Assembly: GCF_009647655.1 (NCBI RefSeq) | Contig: NZ_WJFD01000005.1 | Coordinates: 1-64,000, forward strand | Direction of reading: 5' to 3' | DNA length: 64,000 nt | Origin: Chitinophaga sp. SYP-B3965 | Lineage (GTDB): Bacteria; Bacteroidota; Bacteroidia; Chitinophagales; Chitinophagaceae | In this document: positions 17,499 to 25,632 of the stretch, in pieces | Position numbering within the stretch: position 1 is the stretch's first letter | Layout of the letters: every line of letters starts with the position of its first letter | The notes under the pieces: generated by a model | Seen by the model: only the letters and a program-made list of their open reading frames with translations | Told to the model about the DNA's origin: nothing | Databases searched by the model: none | Translations under genes and position numbers: made by a program

Positions 17499-19397
17499 AT
17501 GATACATCTTGTTTGGCTGGTACCGTTCTTACCGTTGTTAGGTTTCCTGATCAATGGATTGGGCAGGAGGTATTTATCTAAATCGCTGACAGGCGTAATT
17601 GGCAGCGGCAGCGTATTAGCGGCTTTTGTGATCAGCCTGTTCATCTTTTTTGAAGTGCGCCAACCGGGCTTTATGCCGCAGGTTGTGACGCTGTTTGACT
17701 TTATTAGTGTAGGTAACCTTCATATTCCCTTTGCCTTCCAGGTAGATCAGCTGAGCGCTTTGTTCCTGCTGATCATCACAGGCGTTGGGTCCCTCATTCA
17801 CATTTACTCTACTTCTTACATGCATGAGGAAAGTGACGAAGGATTTGCCCGTTACTTTGCTTACCTCAACCTGTTCGTATTCTCTATGCTGATCCTGGTG
17901 CTGGGCGCTAACTACGTGATGATGTTCATCGGGTGGGAAGGTGTAGGGCTTTGCTCTTACCTGCTGATCGGTTTCTGGTTTAAGAACACTTCTTATAATA
18001 AAGCGGCTAACAAAGCTTTCATCATGAACCGGATTGGTGACCTTGGCTTTTTGCTGGGCATCTTCCTGCTGATCCAGCAGTTCGGTTCTGTTACTTTCTC
18101 GGATGTTTTTGCACAGGTGCCAACATTGGGTGAGAACAGCGGGGTGCTTTTTGCAGTGGCCATGCTGCTCTTCATTGGCGCCATGGGTAAATCTGCACAG
18201 GTTCCTTTATATACCTGGTTGCCGGATGCGATGGCGGGTCCTACTCCGGTATCTGCATTGATACATGCTGCCACGATGGTAACGGCGGGTATCTATATGA
18301 TAGCACGCAGCAACGTGATCTATTCCCTGGCTCCCTGCATTCAGAGCATCATTGCTATTGTAGGACTGGTAACTGCTTTACTGGCTGCCACGATTGCACT
18401 GAAGCAAAATGATATTAAAAAAGTACTGGCCTACTCTACGGTGAGCCAGTTGGGTTATATGTTCGTAGCATTGGGCGTTGGCGCTTATACAGCTGCGGTG
18501 TTCCATGTAATGACGCATGCTTTCTTCAAAGCATTACTGTTTCTTGGTTCTGGTTCTGTGATCCATGCTATGGGTGGCGAGCAGGATATTCGTAAAATGG
18601 GTGGATTGAAAAAGTGGATGCCTATAACGAATATCACTTTCCTGATCGGCTGTCTGGCTATTTCCGGTATCCCTGGTCTTTCCGGTTTCTTTTCTAAAGA
18701 TGAGATCCTGGCAAATGCCTTTGGTTTTAACAAGATCATTTATGCAGGGGCTTTGATCGGTGCTTTACTGACGGCCTTCTACATGTTCCGTTTATATTAC
18801 ATCACATTCACGGGTAAATTCCGCGGTACGCATGAGCAGGAACATCATTTGCATGAAAGTCCTGCTGCCATTACGTTCCCGCTAGTCATCCTGGCAGTGC
18901 TTTCTGTGATCGGTGGTTATGTGGGTATGCCGGAAGTATTTGGTGTGCCGCATTTCCTGGGGGAATATTTGTCTCCCATTTTTGCACCTTCTGCTCCTTT
19001 CCTGCATGCACATCATTTGAGCCATGAGCTGGAATGGGGACTGATGGGGCTTAGCTCCGGGCTGGTGATCATTGTGATCTTCTTTGCGAGAAGCAAGTTC
19101 AGACAGTACCAGGATAATGGTGTTGCAAATACCGGCCTTGCCAAAGTGCTGGAGAATAAATGGTATGTGGATGAACTGTATGAAGCTGTTATCGTAAAAC
19201 CTTTGATGGTATTGAGCGGATTTTTCCAGGATACGGTGGAGCGATCTGGCATTGATGCTACTGTAAATGGTGTGGGCCGTGGCGTGAAATGGAGCAGCCG
19301 GCAGATCCGGTTACTGCAGAACGGGCAGGTAGGCTTTTACATCTTTGCGATGGTGATTGGTATGATCGTATTGTTTGTGATCAGTTTGTTTTTATAA
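17499..19397 (+). CDS. nuoL: NADH-quinone oxidoreductase subunit L
   Basis: 632 residues, the distal antiporter-like proton-pumping subunit with about 16 helices. Signatures are MFIGWEGVGLCSYLLIGFW with the TM5 Glu, the lysine-bearing TM7 region GKSAQVPLYTWLPDAMAGPTPVSALIHAATMVTAG, and FFSKDEI. The C-terminal part after about residue 480 contains the lateral helix region and the final anchor helix. Length is normal. Confidence 0.97.
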   Translation: MIHLVWLVPFLPLLGFLINGLGRRYLSKSLTGVIGSGSVLAAFVISLFIFFEVRQPGFMPQVVTLFDFISVGNLHIPFAFQVDQLSALFLLIITGVGSLIHIYSTSYMHEESDEGFARYFAYLNLFVFSMLILVLGANYVMMFIGWEGVGLCSYLLIGFWFKNTSYNKAANKAFIMNRIGDLGFLLGIFLLIQQFGSVTFSDVFAQVPTLGENSGVLFAVAMLLFIGAMGKSAQVPLYTWLPDAMAGPTPVSALIHAATMVTAGIYMIARSNVIYSLAPCIQSIIAIVGLVTALLAATIALKQNDIKKVLAYSTVSQLGYMFVALGVGAYTAAVFHVMTHAFFKALLFLGSGSVIHAMGGEQDIRKMGGLKKWMPITNITFLIGCLAISGIPGLSGFFSKDEILANAFGFNKIIYAGALIGALLTAFYMFRLYYITFTGKFRGTHEQEHHLHESPAAITFPLVILAVLSVIGGYVGMPEVFGVPHFLGEYLSPIFAPSAPFLHAHHLSHELEWGLMGLSSGLVIIVIFFARSKFRQYQDNGVANTGLAKVLENKWYVDELYEAVIVKPLMVLSGFFQDTVERSGIDATVNGVGRGVKWSSRQIRLLQNGQVGFYIFAMVIGMIVLFVISLFL

Positions 19398-19422
19398 ATC
19401 GATAGCGGATTAAGAAAAAGAT

Positions 19423-20865
19423 ATGTTGACAGTATTACTCATATTGCTTCCTTTGATAACAGGTCTGATCACATTCGGAACGAAAGGTGCCAGTGCGAAA
19501 GTACTGAGCCTGTTGTCATCATTAGCCACACTGGTGATTGCAGTAATTGCCTGGTTAAAGTTTAAGACTGCACCGGATGCATTACAATTTACAGTAGACT
19601 GGATCCCGCAACTGGGTACGCAGTTCAATGTAGGATTGGATGGCATGGGCGTGATGCTGATCCTGCTGACGGCTATTTCCTTCCCGCTTATCTTCATCAC
19701 CATTTTCAGCAGGAATTATGAGCGTTCGGGTGCATTCTATGGTCTGATGTTATTGAGCCAGGCCGGATTGATAGGTGTGTTCACTGCTTACGATGCTTTG
19801 TTGTTCTATATGTTCTGGGAACTGGCGCTTATTCCGGTGTACTTCCTTTGTTCTATGTGGGGTGGGGAAAGAGCAGTGCCTGTTACGTTTAAATTCTTTG
19901 TATACACTTTTGCAGGATCTCTGCTGATGCTGGTTGGCATCATTTATATCTATAGCCAAACGCCTGGCGGTTCTTTCAGCTGGACGACATTCACTTCCAT
20001 GCAATTGAGCAGTACGGAGCAATCCTGGCTCTTCTGGTTATTCTTTGTGGCCTTTGCTATTAAGATGCCGGTATTTCCTTTCCACACCTGGCAGCCGGAT
20101 ACGTATGAGCAATCTCCTACTCCGGTAACGATGGTGCTGAGTGGTATCATGGTGAAGATGGGATTGTTTGCTGTTGTGCGCTGGTTGTTGCCTGTATTGC
20201 CGAAAGGTGCTTACATGTGGCAGGAGGCGGCTATTGTATTATCAGTGATCGGGATCATCTATGCTTCCTGCATCGCTATCATGCAATCTGATATTAAACG
20301 CCTGATCGCTTATTCTTCTATTGCACACATTGGTTTAATGAGTGCTGCTATTTTTGCGAATAACGAGCAAAGCATGCAGGGTGTGATGGTGCAGATGTTC
20401 AACCACGGTATCAATATCATTGGTTTGTGGATGCTGGTGGAAGTGATACAGAACAGGCTGAACACAAAGAATATGAATGAAATGGGTGGTATTGCCACGC
20501 ATGCGCCGAAACTGGCGATTGCACTGGTGATCGTAAGCTTCGCAAATATTGCGCTTCCTTTAACGAACGGGTTCATCGGGGAGTTCCTGATGTTCAGCGG
20601 TTTGTTCCAGTATAATCCATGGTTTGCTGCGGTGGCAGGTGTTGCTGTTATCCTGTCAGCCGTGTATATGTTGCGGATGCTGCAAAAGGTGATCTTTGGA
20701 GAAGCCAATGCACAAACGGCTTCGATGAGAGACCTGAAGGCAGGAGAGATACTGGCCATTGGAGTGGTGGTAGCAGTGATCTTTATCTTGGGCTTTTATC
20801 CCAAACCACTGCTGGAACTGGTAAACAGTACTTCACTGTTAGTGAATGCCATTAATTTTAAATAG
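19423..20865 (+). CDS. nuoM: NADH-quinone oxidoreductase subunit M
   Basis: 480 residues, the second antiporter-like subunit with about 14 helices. YMFWELALIPVYFLCSMWGG carries the TM5 Glu, and KMPVFPFHTWQPDTYEQSPTPV the TM7 Lys. LSGIMVKMGLFAVVRW and SDIKRLIAYSSIAHIG follow. Starts 25 nt after nuoL. Confidence 0.97.
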   Translation: MLTVLLILLPLITGLITFGTKGASAKVLSLLSSLATLVIAVIAWLKFKTAPDALQFTVDWIPQLGTQFNVGLDGMGVMLILLTAISFPLIFITIFSRNYERSGAFYGLMLLSQAGLIGVFTAYDALLFYMFWELALIPVYFLCSMWGGERAVPVTFKFFVYTFAGSLLMLVGIIYIYSQTPGGSFSWTTFTSMQLSSTEQSWLFWLFFVAFAIKMPVFPFHTWQPDTYEQSPTPVTMVLSGIMVKMGLFAVVRWLLPVLPKGAYMWQEAAIVLSVIGIIYASCIAIMQSDIKRLIAYSSIAHIGLMSAAIFANNEQSMQGVMVQMFNHGINIIGLWMLVEVIQNRLNTKNMNEMGGIATHAPKLAIALVIVSFANIALPLTNGFIGEFLMFSGLFQYNPWFAAVAGVAVILSAVYMLRMLQKVIFGEANAQTASMRDLKAGEILAIGVVVAVIFILGFYPKPLLELVNSTSLLVNAINFK

Positions 20866-20885
20866 AGATTCTGTAACGCTAAGAT

Positions 20886-22262
20886 ATGAACGCATTAATT
20901 TCTACTGCTGTATTTGGAATTGTACTGATGTTTATCGGGCTGTTCGTAAAGAACAGGCAGCACATTAAATATTATGCTGTTGCCGGCACTATCATTGCTT
21001 TTATTGCCAACTGGTTTGACGCCCAGCTGGTGACCAATGGGAGTGTTGTACTGCACAACATGATCGAAGTAAGTAAATTCTCTGTGCTCTTCAATGCAGT
21101 GGCTATTACTGCTACCTTCCTTTATTTTGTTCTTTGCGGCAGCGCATTTGAAAAAGCGGGAGATGATGTGGCGGATTATTTTGCACTGACCTTCTTTATC
21201 CTTGCCGGGATCACACTATCTGGTTCTTTTTACAACCTGCTCATGCTGTTCCTGGCTATTGAGATCATTTCTATTCCGCAATATATCCTTGCCGGTGTGG
21301 ACAAGAAGAACCTGAAAAGTAATGAAGCATCCCTGAAATACTTTTTGATGGGCTCCTTCACAACAGGTATCCTGTTGATGGGTATTGCCCTGATCTATGG
21401 TGCTACCGGTACTTTCAATATCCGTGAAATGGGTCTTGGAACGGGTGATCTGAGTCCGCTGGCTTTATGTGGTATTATCCTGCTGGGTTTTGCGCTGGCC
21501 TTTAAAGTATCTGCTGCTCCTTTCCATTTCTGGACGCCGGATGTATATGATGGTTCTCCTACTGTATTTACTGCCTTTATGGCTACTGTGGTGAAAGCGG
21601 CCGGTTTTATTGCTTTCATGCGTTTGTTCCATGTGAGCTTTGCGGGTGGAAACCTTAGCACACACTGGCAACTGATCATCGCTATCATTACGGCAGCTAC
21701 TTTGCTGATCGGTAACTTTACCGCGGTATTCCAGCAAAGTGTAAAAAGGATGCTGGCTTACTCGAGTATTGCGCAGGCAGGATTTATGCTTTTTGCCATT
21801 GTGGCGGTGAATGAAAGGTCCAGCCAGGGGATCATCCTCTATTCTGTGGCTTACAGTGTGGCTACCATTGGGGTTTTTGCTATCCTGCTGAAACTGAAGG
21901 ACTATACTTTTGAAGGATATAACGGCCTGGCCCAGAAACATCCGGTGCTGGCTTTGGTAAATACGATCTTCCTGTTGTCGTTGGCGGGTATCCCTTTAAC
22001 GGCGGGATTTTTTGCCAAATATTTTGTGCTCAGCGCAGCGGTGCAACAGGGACAATTGCTGTGGCTGGTGATCCTGGCGGTATTATGTGCGGCAGTGAGT
22101 GCTTACTACTACTTCCGTGTGATCATAGCCATGTATTTCAAGGCGGGTGATGCGGAAACCTCAGAACCTATCACTATCGGCTTCAAAGCTGTGCTGGTGG
22201 TTGGTGCAGGAATAATTATCCTGCTGGGGATCTTCCCGAACCTGCTGCTTCAATTCCTGTAA
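20886..22262 (+). CDS. nuoN: NADH-quinone oxidoreductase subunit N
   Basis: 458 residues, the third antiporter-like subunit with about 14 helices. AIEIISIPQYILAG holds the TM5 Glu, and KVSAAPFHFWTPDVYDGSPT the TM7 Lys with PFHFWTPDVY, typical of NuoN. KRMLAYSSIAQAGFML follows. It is the last gene of the operon, 20 nt after nuoM, with a terminator 21 nt after the stop. Confidence 0.97.
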   Translation: MNALISTAVFGIVLMFIGLFVKNRQHIKYYAVAGTIIAFIANWFDAQLVTNGSVVLHNMIEVSKFSVLFNAVAITATFLYFVLCGSAFEKAGDDVADYFALTFFILAGITLSGSFYNLLMLFLAIEIISIPQYILAGVDKKNLKSNEASLKYFLMGSFTTGILLMGIALIYGATGTFNIREMGLGTGDLSPLALCGIILLGFALAFKVSAAPFHFWTPDVYDGSPTVFTAFMATVVKAAGFIAFMRLFHVSFAGGNLSTHWQLIIAIITAATLLIGNFTAVFQQSVKRMLAYSSIAQAGFMLFAIVAVNERSSQGIILYSVAYSVATIGVFAILLKLKDYTFEGYNGLAQKHPVLALVNTIFLLSLAGIPLTAGFFAKYFVLSAAVQQGQLLWLVILAVLCAAVSAYYYFRVIIAMYFKAGDAETSEPITIGFKAVLVVGAGIIILLGIFPNLLLQFL

Positions 22263-22283
22263 TTTAGCATACAACTATATTAG

Positions 22284-22316
22284 AAGGCGCTTCTTTTCAA
22301 GGAGCGCTTTTTTTAT
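22284..22316 (+). terminator. nuo operon terminator
   Basis: A 10-bp stem AAGGCGCTTC (22284-22293) with GGAGCGCTTT (22301-22310), two wobble pairs, a TTTTCAA loop and a T-run after the stem. Confidence 0.85.
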
Positions 22317-22350
22317 GGGTTTTAGATTAACTTTACTATAACCCGTATTT

Positions 22351-23625
22351 ATGCAAATTCGCGATATATACTTTCTGGCGCTCCGCTCCATCACTGCAAA
22401 CCGTTTAAGGACGTTCCTGACGGTGACTATCATAGCTATTGGTATCATGGCCCTCGTAGGGATACTCACTGCCATCGATGTGATGCAGAACAAGATCTAT
22501 GACAGTTTTGCCAATATGGGGGCGAATGGGTTTTCCATCCGGAACCGGGAGCTAAATATCCGGATCGGCGGCCGGGGTAATGCTACCCGGGGCACCAGCC
22601 AGAAGCTGAAAGTGCGTAATTCCAACAAGAACAAGGTGATCTCTTTTGATGAAGCGATGGCTTTTAAAGAGCGGTATAATTTCCCGGCTACGGTAGGTGT
22701 TTCTTTTCGTGCGGGTGGTGGCATGACGGTATATAAAGACGAAAAGAAAACTAACCCCACAGTGCAGGTGATAGGAGGGGATGATAACTATTTGCAATTA
22801 TCTAATTACGACCTATTGATGGGCCGTAATTTCAATAAAGCGGATCTTGAGTCCGGGCGGAATGTGGCTATCCTGGGAAATGATGTGGTGAAGAAATTGT
22901 TCCCGGATAAACCGGAGCAGGCACTGAATACAAATGTGCGGGTAGGAAACGTGCGGTACCGGGTGATAGGGATCCTGGGAAGCAAGGGTAGCAGTAATCT
23001 TTTCAGTGCGGATAATGTGGTGGTGACAACGGTTACCAGTACGCGGCGGGTATTTAACAGACCGAATGCTTCCTACCAGGTGAATGTGAATGTAAATGAT
23101 GTGGCCCAAATAGACGCGGCTATCGGAGAGGCCACCGGTGATTTCAGGGTGATCCGGAAGATGAATTCTTTTGAGGAGAATAACTTCTACATGAGCCGCA
23201 GTGATAGTGTGGCAGAAATGTTATTCAATAGTTTAGCTACTGTTACCATGGCTGCGGGGTTAATAGGATTTATTACACTCTTTGGTTCTGCCATTGGTTT
23301 AATGAATATCATGCTGGTGTCTGTGGCAGAACGCACGCGTGAAATTGGGGTGAGTAAAGCCCTGGGGGCCACGTCGTCCACTATTAAGAAGCAATTTATT
23401 GTGGAGGCGATCCTGATCAGTGTGTTGGGAGGAGTGAGTGGAGTGATCCTGGGAATGATGATCGGGAACCTGCTGTCTTTGGTGATGGGAACAACTTTCC
23501 TGGTGCCCTGGCTTTGGATCATTGGGGGGATCCTGTTGTGTGCTACGGTTGGGTTGATCTCTGGAATTTATCCTGCCATGAAGGCTGCCAAGCTGGACCC
23601 TATTGTGGCACTGCGTTACGAATAA
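22351..23625 (+). CDS. MacB/FtsX-type ABC transporter permease
   Basis: 424 residues. An N-terminal helix (about 20-45) is followed by a periplasmic MacB-type core domain of about 230 residues. Three C-terminal helices form an FtsX domain, with the coupling sequence MNIMLVSVAERTREIGVSKALGAT and the terminal SGIYPAMKAAKLDPIVALRYE, both diagnostic. Such permeases pair with an ABC ATPase for efflux or lipoprotein-type transport. No ATPase gene is adjacent, so the partner is elsewhere. It is a single-gene unit bounded by the nuo terminator and the hairpin at 23637-23671. Confidence 0.92.
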   Translation: MQIRDIYFLALRSITANRLRTFLTVTIIAIGIMALVGILTAIDVMQNKIYDSFANMGANGFSIRNRELNIRIGGRGNATRGTSQKLKVRNSNKNKVISFDEAMAFKERYNFPATVGVSFRAGGGMTVYKDEKKTNPTVQVIGGDDNYLQLSNYDLLMGRNFNKADLESGRNVAILGNDVVKKLFPDKPEQALNTNVRVGNVRYRVIGILGSKGSSNLFSADNVVVTTVTSTRRVFNRPNASYQVNVNVNDVAQIDAAIGEATGDFRVIRKMNSFEENNFYMSRSDSVAEMLFNSLATVTMAAGLIGFITLFGSAIGLMNIMLVSVAERTREIGVSKALGATSSTIKKQFIVEAILISVLGGVSGVILGMMIGNLLSLVMGTTFLVPWLWIIGGILLCATVGLISGIYPAMKAAKLDPIVALRYE

Positions 23626-23636
23626 AAACATTTACT

Positions 23637-23671
23637 ATCCCGGGGAAGCTTTTCCCCGGGATCGTTTTTTT
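23637..23671. terminator. Bidirectional terminator after ABC permease gene
   Basis: An 11-bp perfect stem ATCCCGGGGAA (23637-23647) with TTCCCCGGGAT (23652-23662), loop GCTT, then a run of seven T. It overlaps the last bases of the convergent gene at 23670. Confidence 0.88.
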
Positions 23672-24083
23672 AAAAGAACAGTTGGGATAATGCATTCGTT
23701 GCATCGTTCGTTTTAGGTTTCAGCCCCAGGAACTTGGTGTACTGTGCCACCGTTAATAATCCTTTCAGCTTTTTAAACAATCCACCTTGCAGACCAGCGA
23801 ATTTAGAGGCATAAGCTGCTTTGTCCGTATTGGCTAATCCCATGATGCCTGATTTATCTTTCAGGAATCCGGTTACGGCTGTCAGGACATTCGGCTTTTG
23901 CGTTTCTGAGAGGGAGAGGGCTGGTACCAGTTTCCCAATAATTGAATTGGCCATGCCATTCACATCTATGCCGGCAGCTTGCGCGGCTTTAGCGGTATTT
24001 TTTGCTTTGTCCAGCACACTTTGTGCGAGCGTAACGGAACTGGTTACTGACAGGAGCAGCAGGGCTGCGAAGATCTTTTTCAT
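23670..24083 (-). CDS. Small exported protein of unknown function
   Basis: 137 residues. A clear signal peptide (KKIFAALLLLSVTSSVTLAQ) is followed by a helical, Ala/Lys-rich mature part with repeated amphipathic stretches (VLDKAKNTAKAAQAAG, GFLKDKSGIMGLANTDKAAYA) ending in LSQLFF. No Cys in the mature part. I do not recognise the family; a DUF2780-like or other small periplasmic helical protein is possible. Its upstream region is the 11-bp repeat array at 24214-24301, and its end overlaps the terminator of the facing ABC permease gene. Confidence 0.75.
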   Translation of the reverse strand: MKKIFAALLLLSVTSSVTLAQSVLDKAKNTAKAAQAAGIDVNGMANSIIGKLVPALSLSETQKPNVLTAVTGFLKDKSGIMGLANTDKAAYASKFAGLQGGLFKKLKGLLTVAQYTKFLGLKPKTNDATNALSQLFF

Positions 24084-24213
24084 GTTGACGGGGGATTAAT
24101 TTAGGTTACCAGTTAATTACAAGTAAAGTGGGGCAATTGTTGAGTGATGGGTAAAGGAATAATGGGAGAATGATGGGAGGGTGATGGGAGAACTATGGGA
24201 GAATGGTGGAGAT

Positions 24214-24301
24214 GGTGTGGACTTGGTGTGGACTTGGTGTGGAGATGATGTGGACTTGAGGTGGACTTGAGGTGGACTTGAGGTGGACTTGAGGTGGACT
24301 T
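24214..24301. repeat. Array of eight 11-bp tandem repeats
   Basis: Eight contiguous 11-mers. Two are GGTGTGGACTT, one is GGTGTGGAGAT, one is GATGTGGACTT and four are identical GAGGTGGACTT (24258-24301). A degenerate GATGGGAG-rich stretch (about 24145-24210) precedes it. The 317-nt gap between the small exported protein gene and rplI contains only this array and the rplI terminator. A translation across it on the minus strand is a repeat of Ser/Pro/His/Lys and is not a gene. Confidence 0.9.
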
Positions 24302-24343
24302 GGTTTGGGCTATTTGTTGATTATCAGTGGATTGTGTTAGGTT

Positions 24344-24382
24344 AAAAAAGGGTTGTTCATCATAGACAAACAACCCTTTTTC
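24344..24382. terminator. Terminator of the rpsF-rpsR-rplI operon
   Basis: AAAAAAGGGTTGTT (24344-24357) pairs with AACAACCCTTTTT (24369-24381) around an 11-nt loop. Read on the minus strand it ends in a T-run, 19 nt after the rplI stop. Confidence 0.85.
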
Positions 24383-24400
24383 ACAAATATCAGCGGGAGA

Positions 24401-24847
24401 TTACTCAGCTACCACTTCGAATTCCAGTTCGGTATCGTTTCCTTTACCGAAATCGAGGCGTGCTTTGTAAGAACCCAGTTCTTTTACATCGCCAATGATA
24501 TGGATACGACGACGGTCGATCTCATATCCTTTTTGTTCTTTGATAGCACGTGCGATCTGAACGCCGGTAACACTACCAAAGATCTTGCCGGAAGTACCAG
24601 TTTTAGCACCGATCTTCACAGGAGAAGCTTTGAGAACTTCCACCACTTTCGCGATTTCAGCCATCATTTTTTCTTCTTTCACCTTTTGCACCTTCACGCG
24701 TTCGTTCAGTTGCTTCAGGTTGGAAGAGCTTGCTTCTACGGCAACCTTTTGTGGGATCAGGAAGTTCCTGGCGTAACCGTTCTTTACAGTTACCAGTTCA
24801 TTCTTCTGGCCCAGATTATCTACATCTTGTATTAAGATTACTTGCAT
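24401..24847 (-). CDS. rplI: 50S ribosomal protein L9
   Basis: 148 residues. The N-terminal domain starts MQVILIQDVDNLGQKNELVTVKNGYARNFLIP, the L9 signature with its long connecting helix, and the C-terminal domain is full length. Last gene of the rpsF-rpsR-rplI operon, 6 nt after rpsR, followed by a terminator. Confidence 0.97.
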   Translation of the reverse strand: MQVILIQDVDNLGQKNELVTVKNGYARNFLIPQKVAVEASSSNLKQLNERVKVQKVKEEKMMAEIAKVVEVLKASPVKIGAKTGTSGKIFGSVTGVQIARAIKEQKGYEIDRRRIHIIGDVKELGSYKARLDFGKGNDTELEFEVVAE

Positions 24848-24853
24848 TGTTTC

Positions 24854-25120
24854 TTACTTTAAAAGGTCAGTAACATAAGGCAATAAAGCCATTTGACGAG
24901 CTTTCTTGATAGCCTCAGCTACCTTGCGCTGGAATTTCAGAGAGTTACCACTGATACGGCGAGGAAGCATCTTGCCCTGATCGTTCAGGAATTTTTTCAG
25001 GAACTCGGCATCTTTGTAATCTACATACTTGATACCTAATTTCTTGAAGCGGCAGTATTTCTTCTGGCGCTTCTCCTGCTTAACGGCTGTTAAGTACTTG
25101 ATTTCTTGTTTTACTGCCAT
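24854..25120 (-). CDS. rpsR: 30S ribosomal protein S18
   Basis: 88 residues. Conserved core YVDYKDAEFLKKFLNDQGK, then RRISGNSLKFQRKVAEAIKKARQMALLPY. S18 binds S6 on the platform of the small subunit, which fits the neighbouring rpsF. It lies 3 nt after rpsF. No ssb or priB gene lies between them, unlike in many other phyla. Confidence 0.97.
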   Translation of the reverse strand: MAVKQEIKYLTAVKQEKRQKKYCRFKKLGIKYVDYKDAEFLKKFLNDQGKMLPRRISGNSLKFQRKVAEAIKKARQMALLPYVTDLLK

Positions 25121-25123
25121 AAC

Positions 25124-25477
25124 TTAAGCTTCTACTGGTTTAGGTTCAGCATTCAGGTTACCTCTTTTCCGGGTGTTGTACGCTTGCGCGTGCTTGTCCA
25201 GTTTGTTCACCATGTAACGCAATACATTTTCATCGCGATTCAGCTGAATCTTCAGCTTCTCATTGAGGTCGGATGGCGCAGTGTACTCCAGAACCAGGAA
25301 CATGCCCGTGGTTTTCTTCTGGATTGGGTACGCCAGTGATTTTAGACCCCAGGGATTCTCGTGCACAATTGCACCGCCATTATCCTTGATAATGTCAGCG
25401 AATTTTTTCTGAATGGCTTTGTAGTCCTCTTCAGAAAGCACAGGGGTAAAGATCACCATCAATTCGTAGTTTGACAT
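25124..25477 (-). CDS. rpsF: 30S ribosomal protein S6
   Basis: 117 residues starting MSNYELMVIFTPVLSEEDY, the S6 N-terminus. A conserved GGAIVHENPWGLKSLAYPIQKKTTG segment is present. An upstream in-frame codon at 25528 would add 17 unlikely residues and would lie ahead of the expected transcription start of the -7 box at 25526-25533, so 25477 is the start. First gene of the operon. Confidence 0.97.
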   Translation of the reverse strand: MSNYELMVIFTPVLSEEDYKAIQKKFADIIKDNGGAIVHENPWGLKSLAYPIQKKTTGMFLVLEYTAPSDLNEKLKIQLNRDENVLRYMVNKLDKHAQAYNTRKRGNLNAEPKPVEA

Positions 25478-25525
25478 AATTTTCCCTTGTTTGTTAATAA
25501 TGTAAAAAAAATAAAAATTGGAGTG

Positions 25526-25533
25526 CAAAGATA
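25526..25533 (-). promoter_or_regulatory. Promoter -7 element of rpsF
   Basis: TATCTTTG on the minus strand fits TAnnTTTG exactly, 48 nt before the rpsF ATG. No matching TTTG at the -33 distance was found. Confidence 0.55.
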
Positions 25534-25583
25534 GGGGTAATTTCTGATTCTTCCGCTTTACTGGCGCGAATTTCCGTTAATTT

Positions 25584-25615
25584 AAACGGGGATACTTTTG
25601 GTATCCCCGTTTATT
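25584..25615 (-). terminator. Hairpin after the T9SS nuclease gene
   Basis: AAACGGGGATAC (25584-25595) pairs perfectly with GTATCCCCGTTT (25601-25612) around a 5-nt loop, 20 nt beyond the stop of the gene ending at 25633. The T-run on the minus strand is short, so termination efficiency is uncertain. Confidence 0.65.
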
Positions 25616-25632
25616 TGCTAACATGCTTGTTA

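Noticed and set aside
24113..24373. Minus-strand open frame across the 11-bp array encoding Ser/Pro/His/Lys repeats
   Set aside because: The peptide is a direct translation of the tandem repeat, no start signal is visible, and it overlaps the rplI terminator.
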